Positions 25,592-35,943 of a stretch of 48,064 nucleotides of DNA are shown in pieces (position 1 is the stretch's first letter; each line of letters opens with the position of its first letter). The position numbers and the translations under genes were made by a program. The notes below the pieces were generated by a model, which saw nothing but the letters and a program-made list of their open reading frames with translations, made no database searches and was not told the origin of the DNA. This DNA is from JAOUEA01 sp035711865. Its GTDB lineage: Bacteria > Actinomycetota > UBA4738 > HRBIN12. The stretch spans positions 1-48,064 of the forward strand of contig DASTBT010000108.1 of assembly GCA_035711865.1 (NCBI GenBank), written 5' to 3'.

Positions 25592-25981
25592 ATGGAGCCC
25601 GACATGAACGACACGACATGGAAGTCCTCGCCGCTCGCGGCGATCCGTGAACCCGTCACCGCACCCGACACCCTGTCGGAAGGCCCGGTGAAGTTCCTGC
25701 TCGTCTCCGGACAGCTCGACGACGGCAGGTGGGGGCTGGTCGGCGCGTACTGGATCTCGATCGACGGCTCGCGCGGTGGCTTCATCGTCTCTCCGCCGAG
25801 CATCTGGAGCGGGAGCGAGCTCGTCCGCAGCTACCGGAGCGGCATCGAGCGAGGCTGGAGCGCGGAACGCATCTACGCATACTGGCAGGGCCAGGTCGGC
25901 ATGGCGGGGCGGTTCATGATCGATCCTCAACAGCACGCTGACACCCTGTTCCAGGTGGCACGCCGCGTCGGGGCGCTGTAG
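25592..25981 (+). CDS. Small protein of unknown function
   Basis: A 129-residue soluble protein that I do not recognise. It has no signal peptide or membrane span. The centre reads as a compact alpha/beta fold with aromatic residues (FLLVSGQLDDGRWGLVGAYW, SPPSIWSGSELVRSYRSGIERGWSAERIYAYW), and the end is helical (HADTLFQVARRVGAL). Two starts are possible: the ATG used here, or a GTG six bases upstream with a better-placed ribosome site (GAGGGGGA). The 125 bases before it contain a GC-rich inverted repeat (CCCGG...CCGGG region, about 25531-25545) that may separate it from the acetyltransferase. It converges on ftsK. Confidence 0.7.
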   Translation: MEPDMNDTTWKSSPLAAIREPVTAPDTLSEGPVKFLLVSGQLDDGRWGLVGAYWISIDGSRGGFIVSPPSIWSGSELVRSYRSGIERGWSAERIYAYWQGQVGMAGRFMIDPQQHADTLFQVARRVGAL

Positions 25982-25989
25982 CCCTCGCG

Positions 25990-28452
<2,463 letters not shown>

Positions 28453-28530
28453 GAGGGTTCGTAGTCTGACGGGTTCTCGGGCCGCTTCAAGCAGCGCCGA
28501 CGACCACGCCCCTCTGAGCATCCACGATGC

Positions 28531-30135
28531 TCACACCTCCATCACGACGGGCAGGATCACCGGCTTCCGCTGGGTCACCTCGTTGAAGTAGCGGCCCAGC
28601 GCGCGGCGGATGTCCTGCTGCAACGCCGAAGGGTCGGTCACGCGAGCGTCTGCGGTTTCGCCGATCGCCGCGACCACCCGATCGCGGGCTTCGTCGAGGA
28701 TGTCCCGCGAGGCTTCCTCGTACACGAAGCCCCGATTCACGATGTCGGGGCCGCCGACCAACTCACCGGTCTGCGAGTCGACGGTCACGACCACGACCAC
28801 CACACCGTCACCCGCGAGCTTGCGACGGTCGCGCAGCACCTCGCCGCCCACGTCGCCGATGCCGAGCCCGTCGACGAACGTCATGCCCGCCTGCACGCGA
28901 TCCACGATCGCCACCCGCTCCCCCACGTCCACCACGTCGCCGTCCTCGCAGATGATCACGTGGTCCTTGGGGATGCCCACCTCCTCGGCGAGGCGCGCAT
29001 GGTGCTGCAGGTGCCGGCGCTCCCCGTGGATCGGAACGAACCACCTCGGCCGGACGAGCGAAAGCATCAGCCGGAGCTCTTCCTGTGCCGCGTGCCCGCT
29101 GGCATGGACCGGGTCGGCCGGCATGTGGAAGACGTCGGCCCCCGTGCGGTAGAGGGCGTCGACGACGCGGTGGATGGCCGGCTCGTTCCCCGGGATCAGC
29201 GACGACGACAGCACGACCGTGTCGCCCTCGTCGAGATTCACCCACTTGTGCTGACGTTGCGCCATCAACGACAGGGCCGAGAAGGGCTCGCCCTGGCTGC
29301 CGGTACAGATCACCACGACCCGTCCGGGATCGAGGTCGGCGACCTCGGAGATGTCGATGACGTCCCGGTCGTCGACCCGCAGGATGCCGAGTCGGCGGGC
29401 TGCCGCGACCGAGTTCTCCATCGATCGCCCGAGGAACGCCACGACCCGTTCGTCGGCCCTCGCGGCGTCCACGATCTGCTGCACGCGGTGGATGTGGCTG
29501 GAGAAGCAGGCGGCGACCACGATGTTCGGGGCGCCTTCGACGATGCGTCTCAACACCGGGCCGACGGTGCGTTCGCTGTCGGTGTAGCCGACTTCCTCGG
29601 CGTTCGTGGAGTCGCTCAGCAGCAGGTGCACGCCGCGGCCACTCGCTTCCTCGGCCAGGCCGTGCAGATCGGTGGGGCGGCCGTCGAGCGGGGTCTGGTC
29701 GATCTTGAAGTCGCCCGTGTGCAGGATCGCGCCGTGCGGCGTGTCGACGACGACCGCCATGCCGTCAGGGATCGAGTGCGTCACCCGAAGGAACCGCATG
29801 GTGAACGGGCCGACGACCGTGCGGTCGCCCGGCACGGCGATCCGCAGCTCGCAGCGATCGGCGACCTGATGCTCCTCGAGCTTGCCCTTCAGCAGCTCGA
29901 GCGTGAACGGCGACCCGTAGACGGGCACGTCCGCGATCTCGCGCAACAGGTACGGCAGCGCCCCGATGTGATCCTCGTGGCCGTGGGTCAGCACGATCGC
30001 CTCGACACGGTCGGCGTGATGCCGCACGTAGTCGAAGTCGGGAAGCACGAGATCGATGCCCGGCATGTCGCCCGACGGGAACGAGAGCCCGACGTCGATG
30101 ATCAGCATGCGCCCGTCGAGCTCGACGCACGCCAT
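28531..30135 (-). CDS. rnj: Ribonuclease J (5' end ambiguous)
   Basis: A metallo-beta-lactamase/beta-CASP ribonuclease with 5'-exo and endo activity. From the ATG at 30135 it has 534 residues, with the zinc site LTHGHEDHIGALP, VTHSIPDGMAV, HTGDFKID, LLLSDSTNAE, the beta-CASP stretch ACFSSHIHRVQQIVDAA, and the late PVHASGHAAQEEL and VPIHGERRHLQHHARLA. The conserved first beta strand, GGVGEVGRN in family form, is encoded in frame just upstream of this ATG. No ATG, GTG or TTG lies between it and the end of dapA. A GTC at 30201-30199 sits 5 bases after a GGAGG and may be the altered or non-canonical true start, which would give 556 residues. Confidence 0.92.
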   Translation of the reverse strand: MACVELDGRMLIIDVGLSFPSGDMPGIDLVLPDFDYVRHHADRVEAIVLTHGHEDHIGALPYLLREIADVPVYGSPFTLELLKGKLEEHQVADRCELRIAVPGDRTVVGPFTMRFLRVTHSIPDGMAVVVDTPHGAILHTGDFKIDQTPLDGRPTDLHGLAEEASGRGVHLLLSDSTNAEEVGYTDSERTVGPVLRRIVEGAPNIVVAACFSSHIHRVQQIVDAARADERVVAFLGRSMENSVAAARRLGILRVDDRDVIDISEVADLDPGRVVVICTGSQGEPFSALSLMAQRQHKWVNLDEGDTVVLSSSLIPGNEPAIHRVVDALYRTGADVFHMPADPVHASGHAAQEELRLMLSLVRPRWFVPIHGERRHLQHHARLAEEVGIPKDHVIICEDGDVVDVGERVAIVDRVQAGMTFVDGLGIGDVGGEVLRDRRKLAGDGVVVVVVTVDSQTGELVGGPDIVNRGFVYEEASRDILDEARDRVVAAIGETADARVTDPSALQQDIRRALGRYFNEVTQRKPVILPVVMEV

Positions 30136-30190
30136 GTTGCGCCCGACCTCCCCGACCCCGCCGAGGAAGACGACGCGACAGTCGCTCGGT

Positions 30191-31087
30191 CTAGAGGAGA
30201 CCGGCGTCCTCCAATGCGGCGCGAACCCGTGCCTGTTCCTCGGCCGTGGCCGGCACGAGCGGCAACCGGGGCACGCCGGCGGGCCGCCCCAGCATGTTGA
30301 GCGCCGCCTTCACGGGGATCGGGTTCGAGGTGATGAACAGCGCGTTGAACAGCGGAGAGAGCTGTTCGTGGATCTTCCTCGCGGCCGGCACGTCGCCGGT
30401 GCCGACCAGCTCGAGCATCTGGTGGATCTGCGGGCCGACGAGGTGGCTCGCGACGCTCACGACCCCCACCGCCCCGAGGCACGCGTACCCGAACGCCGCC
30501 CAGTCGTCGCCCGAATACACCTCGAAGCCCGCCGGAGCCTCGGCGATCAGCCGCGAGACCGCCTGGAAGTCGCCGGTCGAGTCCTTCACCGCCACGATGT
30601 TCGGCCGCGCTGCGAGCGTGAGCAACGTGTCGTGCTCGATGCGGATCGCGGTGCGCCCCGGGATGTTGTAGGCGATGATCGGCAGGTCGGTCGCATCGGC
30701 GACGCGTTCGAAGTGCGCGATCAGGCCCCGCTGCGGGGGCTTGTTGTAGTACGGCGTGACCACGAGCAGCCCGTCGGCACCGGCTTCCTCTGCCCCCTCG
30801 GTCAGCTCGAGCGTCTCGGCGGTCGAGTAGGTGCCGGTGCCGCACACCAGCTGGGCGCGTCCGCGGATCGCGTCGCCGACCACGCGGAACAGCTGTGCCT
30901 TCTCGCTCGAGCTGAGCGTCGGCGATTCTCCGGTCGAACCGGTCACCACGATCGCGTCGGATCCGTTGTCGACGAGCCATGACGCCAGCTCCTGCGCACC
31001 GTCGTAGTCGACCGCGTGATCGCCGTCGCGGAACGGGGTGACCATGGCCGTGACGACCGACCCGAACCTGCCCGCGTGTCCGGTCAT
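30191..31087 (-). CDS. dapA: 4-hydroxy-tetrahydrodipicolinate synthase
   Basis: Condenses pyruvate with aspartate semialdehyde, the first step specific to lysine and diaminopimelate. The 298-residue TIM barrel has the pyruvate-binding TGSTGESPTLS (about residue 49), catalytic Tyr in VVTPYYNKPPQRG (about 137), Schiff-base Lys in IVAVKDSTGDF (about 165) and YSGDDW. Length is typical. The ATG at 31087 has the ribosome site AAGGAGAG. dapB lies 2.8 kb upstream on the same strand, separated by plus-strand genes. The rnj frame begins inside or just after its stop codon. Confidence 0.97.
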   Translation of the reverse strand: MTGHAGRFGSVVTAMVTPFRDGDHAVDYDGAQELASWLVDNGSDAIVVTGSTGESPTLSSSEKAQLFRVVGDAIRGRAQLVCGTGTYSTAETLELTEGAEEAGADGLLVVTPYYNKPPQRGLIAHFERVADATDLPIIAYNIPGRTAIRIEHDTLLTLAARPNIVAVKDSTGDFQAVSRLIAEAPAGFEVYSGDDWAAFGYACLGAVGVVSVASHLVGPQIHQMLELVGTGDVPAARKIHEQLSPLFNALFITSNPIPVKAALNMLGRPAGVPRLPLVPATAEEQARVRAALEDAGLL

Positions 31088-31151
31088 CGGAACCCTCTCC
31101 TTCGCCGGGCGCCGCCTGGGGGCGGCAGCGATGCGCCTATGCTAGCTGGCC

Positions 31152-31700
31152 ATGCCCCGCATCTACACCAGGACCGGAGACGACGGCACGACCGGTCTGC
31201 TCTACGGGGGGCGGATACCCAAGGACGACATCGTCGCCGAGGCCTACGGCACGACCGACGAGGCCGTCGCCGTGATGGGCCTGGCTCGGGCGCACACGTC
31301 CGACCCGTCGATGCACGAGGAGATCCTCTCCCTCCAACGGGAGCTGTTCGTCGTGGGAGCCGATCTCGCCACCAACCCGACGCAACGCGACAAGCTGAGC
31401 CCCGGCATCTCGCTCGTGACCGCCGACATGACCGGCCGGCTCGAGCGGCGGATCGACGAACTCGTCGCGCAGCGGCCGCTGCCCGACGTCTTCGTCGTCG
31501 CCGGTGCCAACCCGGCGAGCGCCGCCCTCGACGTCGCCCGCGGCACGGTACGCCGCGCCGAACGGGCCGTGGCGGCCCTGGCGCGCACGGGCCGCGGGAC
31601 CAACCCCGAGGTCGGCCGCTACCTCAATCGCCTGAGCGATCTCCTGTTCGTGCTGGCGCGGCGGGAGGCGGGCGAGAGCGAGCCCGCGAGCCGGGCCTGA
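31152..31700 (+). CDS. Cob(I)alamin adenosyltransferase, PduO type
   Basis: Transfers the adenosyl group of ATP to cob(I)alamin, making adenosylcobalamin. The 182-residue five-helix protein begins with the family signature IYTRTGDDGTTGLLYGGR (ATP-binding loop). It continues with EAYGTTDEAVAVMGLARA, LQRELFVVGADLAT and the C-terminal helix RAERAVAAL...NPEVGRYLNRLSDLLFVLAR, where the RxxxR and NRLSD residues bind ATP and cobalamin. In most relatives the second segment reads GxxDExxA; here it is GTTDEAVA. It supplies the cofactor that NrdJ in this window requires. The -10 TATGCT ends 8 bases before the ATG, suggesting leaderless transcription. Confidence 0.93.
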   Translation: MPRIYTRTGDDGTTGLLYGGRIPKDDIVAEAYGTTDEAVAVMGLARAHTSDPSMHEEILSLQRELFVVGADLATNPTQRDKLSPGISLVTADMTGRLERRIDELVAQRPLPDVFVVAGANPASAALDVARGTVRRAERAVAALARTGRGTNPEVGRYLNRLSDLLFVLARREAGESEPASRA

Positions 31701-31714
31701 TCCCGAGCGACGAC

Positions 31715-32149
31715 TCAGCGCGCCCGGAAGTAGCGCCAAGGCGAGCGCGCCGCTCGATGCTCGGAGGTCGGGGGCACCCGCATCCGCATACGAAACGAGA
31801 AGCCTGTCGGAAGGTCCCGTACGGCGAACACCGCCCGGCTGTCGCCGTTCAGCGTCATGATCGACCGATCGAGCCGGCGCCACCCGATGCCCGCCCGGCG
31901 CCATTCGAGCAGCGCCCGCACCTTGTCGCCGCGCAGGTTCGGCCACACCTTGACCACCATCCGTGCCGTCGCGCCCTGTCGATAGAGGTGGTATCCCCCA
32001 TCGCGAGCGACCCATCCGGTGAGCCGCGTGGTCACCGTGGGCCTGACCCGAACCCCCGCCGCGGCCTCGATCGGACCGCCGATCGGGAGGTGGGCGAACG
32101 CGAGCCAGACCGCGAGGACGATGGACGGGCGCACCGAGGGTCGACGCAC
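31715..32149 (-). CDS. Secreted protein of unknown function
   Basis: A 144-residue protein with a Sec signal (RRPSVRPSIVLAVWLAFAHL...AAAG, cut near residue 31) and a beta-rich mature part. The mature part resembles an immunoglobulin-like or surface repeat fold: VTTRLTGWVARDGGYHLYRQGATARMVVKVWP, then WRRLDRSIMTLNGDSRAVFAVRDLPTGFSFRMRMRVP. It resembles the single beta-sandwich modules that actinobacteria attach to secreted enzymes, but no enzyme is attached. The start is a GTG with GAAGGA upstream; -10 TAGACT lies at 32186-32181. I cannot assign a function. Confidence 0.65.
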   Translation of the reverse strand: MRRPSVRPSIVLAVWLAFAHLPIGGPIEAAAGVRVRPTVTTRLTGWVARDGGYHLYRQGATARMVVKVWPNLRGDKVRALLEWRRAGIGWRRLDRSIMTLNGDSRAVFAVRDLPTGFSFRMRMRVPPTSEHRAARSPWRYFRAR

Positions 32150-32225
32150 GCGGATCCTTCCGGTCGGGGGCGACGCGGGAAGTCTAGAACGACCTCCGGG
32201 CGGCCGCCGAGCGTGCGCCGGCGGG

Positions 32226-32702
32226 TCAACCGCCTGACCTGGGCACCGGGGCCATCGCCCCGACCGTATCGTCCCCGAACGAGAGCACAGCGAGTCCGAT
32301 CGTCTCGGGGGTGACCGCTTCGGGGAAGCGGAACTCGAGGCTCACCCCTTCCCCATCGGCGATCGGTGCCGCCCCCGCGACCTCTCCCTCGTACCGCATG
32401 TCGTCGACGCCCAGCACGTACAGCGACGGAGCGCCGAGCTGGGAGCCCGTGCCGTTGCGCACGTTCAGCGTCGCGACGCTCCCCCGGAAGTTCGCCTGCG
32501 CCGTGATGCTGTTGAACTGGAAGATGAATCGCCCCGGCACGAACTCGGTTGCTCCGGCGTCCTCGCTCACCAGGCCGTCGTCGCTGCGAGCCGGGGCCTT
32601 CGGCAACGGGGCGCCGGCGTCGTCTCCGTCGGTGCAGGCGGTCGCGGCGACGGCCAGCGCCAGCATCACGAAGACTCGCGAGATCGGGCGAACGGGGACC
32701 AC
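32226..32702 (-). CDS. Probable lipoprotein of unknown function
   Basis: A 158-residue protein. From the GTG at 32702 it has a short basic start, a hydrophobic run (VFVMLALAVAATAC) ending in a lipobox-like ATAC, then an acidic linker (CTDGDDAG) and a beta-rich domain (FIFQFNSITAQANFRGSVATLNVRNGTGS...LEFRFPEAVTPETIGLAVLSFG). This domain looks like a small beta sandwich similar in feel to telomeric-repeat-factor/DUF4352-type lipoproteins, but I do not recognise the family. A -10 TATCAT ends 8 bases before the GTG. A start at the internal ATG (32666) would remove the positive charges of the signal, so GTG is preferred. It is divergent from the histidine phosphatase. Confidence 0.62.
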   Translation of the reverse strand: MVPVRPISRVFVMLALAVAATACTDGDDAGAPLPKAPARSDDGLVSEDAGATEFVPGRFIFQFNSITAQANFRGSVATLNVRNGTGSQLGAPSLYVLGVDDMRYEGEVAGAAPIADGEGVSLEFRFPEAVTPETIGLAVLSFGDDTVGAMAPVPRSGG

Positions 32703-32744
32703 GGCGCGGCATGATACGCGAACCCGTGAGGAGGACGGACCGCC

Positions 32745-33230
32745 ATGGAACGACTCGAGCTGCGACGGCACGCCACCCGTGACCCCGAGGCGGACCGCCT
32801 CGATCCCGAGGGACGAACGCTGGCCGAAGACGTCGGTCGCTCGACCACTCGAACGTATGATCGGGTGTTCGTCTCCCCCGCATCGCGCGCGGCCGAGACC
32901 GCGGCGTGGTTCCTTCGGGGAGCGATGCAGCAGCTCCCGGATCACGCCGTGGTGCCCGGACTCGGCGGGAAGGACGCGAGCGGCGGCAGCCCCGAAGGCA
33001 TGGCCGCCGGGGTGCGGGCGTTGCTCGACCAGCTCCCCGAGGGTGGCACCGGGCTCGCGATCAGCCATACGCCGTTCGTGGAGCGCGCTGCGTTCGGCCT
33101 CACCGGGGCCGAGGTCGAGCCGTTCCGGGAGTGCGAGGGCATCCTGGTGATCCGAGCAGACGACGGATCGATCGCCGTCGAGGAGCTGCGGGGCCCACGG
33201 CGCCGCTCGGCGGGCGAAGGAGGCGCGTGA
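32745..33230 (+). CDS. Histidine phosphatase family protein (SixA-like)
   Basis: A 161-residue member of the phosphoglycerate-mutase-like superfamily in its shortest, SixA-like form. The phosphate-accepting His is in LELRRHAT (about residue 9; the family form is RHG/RHA), followed by RVFVSPASRAAETA with the second Arg. The late catalytic His is in GLAISHTPFVE (about residue 108). It could dephosphorylate a phosphohistidine protein or a small phosphoester. The ribosome site is GAGGAGGA. The stop overlaps the exporter start (GTGA). Confidence 0.85.
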   Translation: MERLELRRHATRDPEADRLDPEGRTLAEDVGRSTTRTYDRVFVSPASRAAETAAWFLRGAMQQLPDHAVVPGLGGKDASGGSPEGMAAGVRALLDQLPEGGTGLAISHTPFVERAAFGLTGAEVEPFRECEGILVIRADDGSIAVEELRGPRRRSAGEGGA

Positions 33231-33859
33231 GCTGGAGCGACCACATCCTTCCGGCCTTCGCGCTCGGAGCGGCCCTCGGAGCGGCCCCGGGTCCGGTTCA
33301 GCTGCTGATCCTCAACGAGACGGCCGCCCACGGCATCGCCAGGGGGTTCCGGGTGATGCTCGGCGCGAACGGCACGCTGTTCGTGGTGCTCGCCACGCTG
33401 GCCGTCGGCTTCTCGACGGTGGGGCCGTCGCCGGCCGTCGTCCGCGCCCTGCGGATCGTCGGCGGGGCGTTCCTCCTGTGGCTGGCGGTCGGCGAGCTCC
33501 GCACGTTGCGGCGTGCTTCGACGAGGGCCTTTGTGGGCGACGAACCGCAGGAACGCCTCGGCCCGACCGCGCGAGGCGTGGTGCTCGTGATCGTGAATCC
33601 CGCCGCGTGGATCTTCTTCGCCACCACGGCTGCGGCGGTGATGGCAGAGGCGAGCGCCGACGGGGGTCGCGACACCGCCCTGGTGGCGGCGCTCGCGATG
33701 ACGCTCGGCGTCTCGCTGACCGACTTCGGGTCGGCGCTCGTCGGCACCGGGAGCCGGATGCTGCTCGGCGAACGCGGTCTGACTTGGGTGCGCACCGGGC
33801 TCGCCGTGGTGCTGCTGGCCTTGGGCGTGGCGTTCGTCGTGCAAGGCGTGCGCGGCTAG
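33227..33859 (+). CDS. LysE/RhtB family amino-acid exporter
   Basis: A 210-residue membrane protein with about six hydrophobic segments, the build of the LysE superfamily. The N-terminal helix ALGAALGAAPGPVQLLILNETAAHGIARGFRVMLG carries the conserved G-x-x-x-x-PGP-x-x family motif near residue 20. A second conserved Asn-Pro occurs in VVLVIVNPAAWIFFATTA. The substrate is unknown, although the next gene on the other strand is dapB, so export of a basic amino acid would make sense. The GTG start overlaps the phosphatase stop. Confidence 0.85.
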   Translation: MSWSDHILPAFALGAALGAAPGPVQLLILNETAAHGIARGFRVMLGANGTLFVVLATLAVGFSTVGPSPAVVRALRIVGGAFLLWLAVGELRTLRRASTRAFVGDEPQERLGPTARGVVLVIVNPAAWIFFATTAAAVMAEASADGGRDTALVAALAMTLGVSLTDFGSALVGTGSRMLLGERGLTWVRTGLAVVLLALGVAFVVQGVRG

Positions 33860-33867
33860 CGCTCGCC

Positions 33868-34647
33868 TCACACGCCCAGCAGCGGTTCCAGGCCCTCGGT
33901 GAGACCGGGCCTGCCGGGAACCGCCTTGATCGCGAGCAGCACGCCGGGCATGAACGACGTGCGATCCATGGAGTCGTGGCGCAGGGTGAGCACCTGTCCC
34001 TGGCCGCCGAAGACGACTTCCTCGTGGGCGACGAGGCCCGGCAATCGCACCGAATGGACCCGGACACCGTCGACGTCGACACCTCGGGCTCCGGGACCCT
34101 CCCCGTCGTCTGTGGGAGCGGCCGGAGCCCCGTCGCGGGCGGCCGCGATCCGCCGCGCCGTGAGCAGGGCGGTGCCGCTGGGCACGTCGAGCTTCCGGTC
34201 GTGATGGAGCTCGATCACCTCGGCCGACGGCAGGAAGCGTGCCGCCTGTTCCGCGAACCGCATCAGCAGCACCGCGCCGATCGCGAAGTTCGGAGCCACG
34301 ACCACCCCAACCGGGGCATCACGCCACGCCATGTCGATCTCGAAGCCGGTGGTGCCCACGACCACGTGGACTCCGTTCGCGATCGCCCACGCCACGTGGT
34401 CGGGCGCGTACGCCGGCCCGGTGAAATCGACGAGGACGTCGATCCTCGCATCGAGCATCTCGTCGAGGCGCTCCACGAGCACCAACGAGGCGGCCTCGCC
34501 GGCGACACCGATCGTGTCGCCGAGCACCGCACCCGCGGCCGAACGCGACACCGCAGCCACGAGGTCGAGCTCTGGGTCGGCCGCGACGGCCCGGCAGACC
34601 TCGGACCCCATGCGGCCGGTCGCACCGGCGACCGCGACGCGGATCAC
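33868..34647 (-). CDS. dapB: 4-hydroxy-tetrahydrodipicolinate reductase
   Basis: NAD(P)H-dependent second step of the diaminopimelate pathway. The 259-residue protein has the Rossmann motif VAVAGATGRMGSEV at the N-terminus, VLVDFTGP, VVGTTGF, the substrate/catalytic segment EVIELHHDRKLDVPSGTALLTA (His-His-x-x-Lys, about residue 146) and HSVRLPGLVAHEEVVFGGQGQ. Length and motifs are standard. Its start overlaps the stop of the M16 peptidase gene (ATGA), as in the pepR-dapB order of mycobacteria. Confidence 0.97.
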   Translation of the reverse strand: MIRVAVAGATGRMGSEVCRAVAADPELDLVAAVSRSAAGAVLGDTIGVAGEAASLVLVERLDEMLDARIDVLVDFTGPAYAPDHVAWAIANGVHVVVGTTGFEIDMAWRDAPVGVVVAPNFAIGAVLLMRFAEQAARFLPSAEVIELHHDRKLDVPSGTALLTARRIAAARDGAPAAPTDDGEGPGARGVDVDGVRVHSVRLPGLVAHEEVVFGGQGQVLTLRHDSMDRTSFMPGVLLAIKAVPGRPGLTEGLEPLLGV

Positions 34648-35918
34648 GGCATGACGCCCCTGAACGCCGAGGCTCCCAGCGGTCCCAACACCGTCAACGT
34701 CATCGGCTGCGACAGTACCTGCCGAGCGACGCGATGTGCATCGTCGAGCGTGACGTGGTCGATGCGCCGGAGCGCCTGGTCGACCGAGAGGATCTCCCCG
34801 TGCGCGATCTCGGACTTGCCGAGGCGGCTCATGCGCCCACCGGGATCCTCGAGAGACAGCACCAGCGAGCCCTTGACGTGGCTCCGGGCTCGCTCGAATT
34901 CAACCTCGGTGATCCCTGCGTCGCGCACGGCCTCGAGCTCGCGACGGAGCAGCGACACGACGTCGGGAGCCCGGTTCGGTGTCGTGCCCGCGTACGCCGA
35001 GAACAGGCCCGCCTCGGTGTACTGGGCGTGGTAGCTGTACACGGTGTAGGCCAGCCCGCGGCGCTCACGTACCTCCTGGAACAACCTCGACGACATGCCG
35101 CCCCCGAGCGCCGTGTTCACCACGAGGAACGCGAACCGATCCGGATGGTTGCGTGCCAGCCCGTTCGTGCCGAGGCATATGTGGGCCTGCTCGGTCTTCC
35201 GGCGCTTGACGAGGTGTTTGCCAGATGGCTTCGGTGCACGGCCGGGAGCGCGCAGGTTCCAGACCGAGGTGGCACGCGCCCCGAGCAGCCGCCCCGCCTT
35301 CATGCGCGCTCGCACCATGCGGACGAGGTCGTCGTGGTCGAGGTTCCCGGCCGCGGCGACCACGAGGTTGCCGGGAACGTAGTGACGCGTGTAGAAGCGC
35401 CGGACCGAGGCGCGGGTCGCGGCGCCGATCGTGCTGACGGTGCCCAGGATGGGCCTGCCGAGCGGATGCTCCGGCCAGAGCGTCTGCGTGTAGAGGTCGT
35501 GCACGACGTCCTCGGGGGAATCCTCGTGCATGTTGATCTCTTCCAGGATCACCTGGCGCTCGGCGTCGAGATCGGCGCTGCGGATGACGGAGTGCTGCAC
35601 CATGTCGGCGAGGTGGTCGACCGCCATCTCGAGATCGCCGTCGAGCACTCGGGCGTAGAAGCAGGTGTACTCGCGGGCCGTGAACGCGTTCACGTCGCCC
35701 CCGACCGCATCGAAGTTCTCGGCGATCTCCTGGGCGCTGCGCCCGTCGGTGCCCTTGAACAGCAGGTGCTCCAGGAAGTGGCTCGACCCGCTGATGTTCC
35801 GGCGTTCGTCGCGAGAGCCGGCGAGCACCCAGAAGCCGAGCGACACCGAGCGGACGCCCGGCATCTGCTCGGTCACGACACGCAGGCCCGAGCTGAACTC
35901 GGTCCGTTCGATCGGCAT
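34644..35918 (-). CDS. M16 family zinc peptidase (PepR/mitochondrial-processing-peptidase-like)
   Basis: A 424-residue M16B metallopeptidase. The inverted zinc motif HFLEH is at residues 47-51 (His47, Glu50, His51), with the distal Glu ligand in the RQVILEEINMHEDSPEDV helix. The second, non-catalytic half has the substrate-gripping GGMSSRLFQEVRERRGLAYTVYSY segment. Bacterial relatives next to pnp degrade or process peptides; the substrate here is unknown. It follows pnp by 25 bases and overlaps dapB, so it belongs to the rpsO-pnp-dapB transcription unit. Confidence 0.94.
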   Translation of the reverse strand: MPIERTEFSSGLRVVTEQMPGVRSVSLGFWVLAGSRDERRNISGSSHFLEHLLFKGTDGRSAQEIAENFDAVGGDVNAFTAREYTCFYARVLDGDLEMAVDHLADMVQHSVIRSADLDAERQVILEEINMHEDSPEDVVHDLYTQTLWPEHPLGRPILGTVSTIGAATRASVRRFYTRHYVPGNLVVAAAGNLDHDDLVRMVRARMKAGRLLGARATSVWNLRAPGRAPKPSGKHLVKRRKTEQAHICLGTNGLARNHPDRFAFLVVNTALGGGMSSRLFQEVRERRGLAYTVYSYHAQYTEAGLFSAYAGTTPNRAPDVVSLLRRELEAVRDAGITEVEFERARSHVKGSLVLSLEDPGGRMSRLGKSEIAHGEILSVDQALRRIDHVTLDDAHRVARQVLSQPMTLTVLGPLGASAFRGVMP

Positions 35919-35943
35919 GGCGACGGTGTCGCTCGATCGCCGC

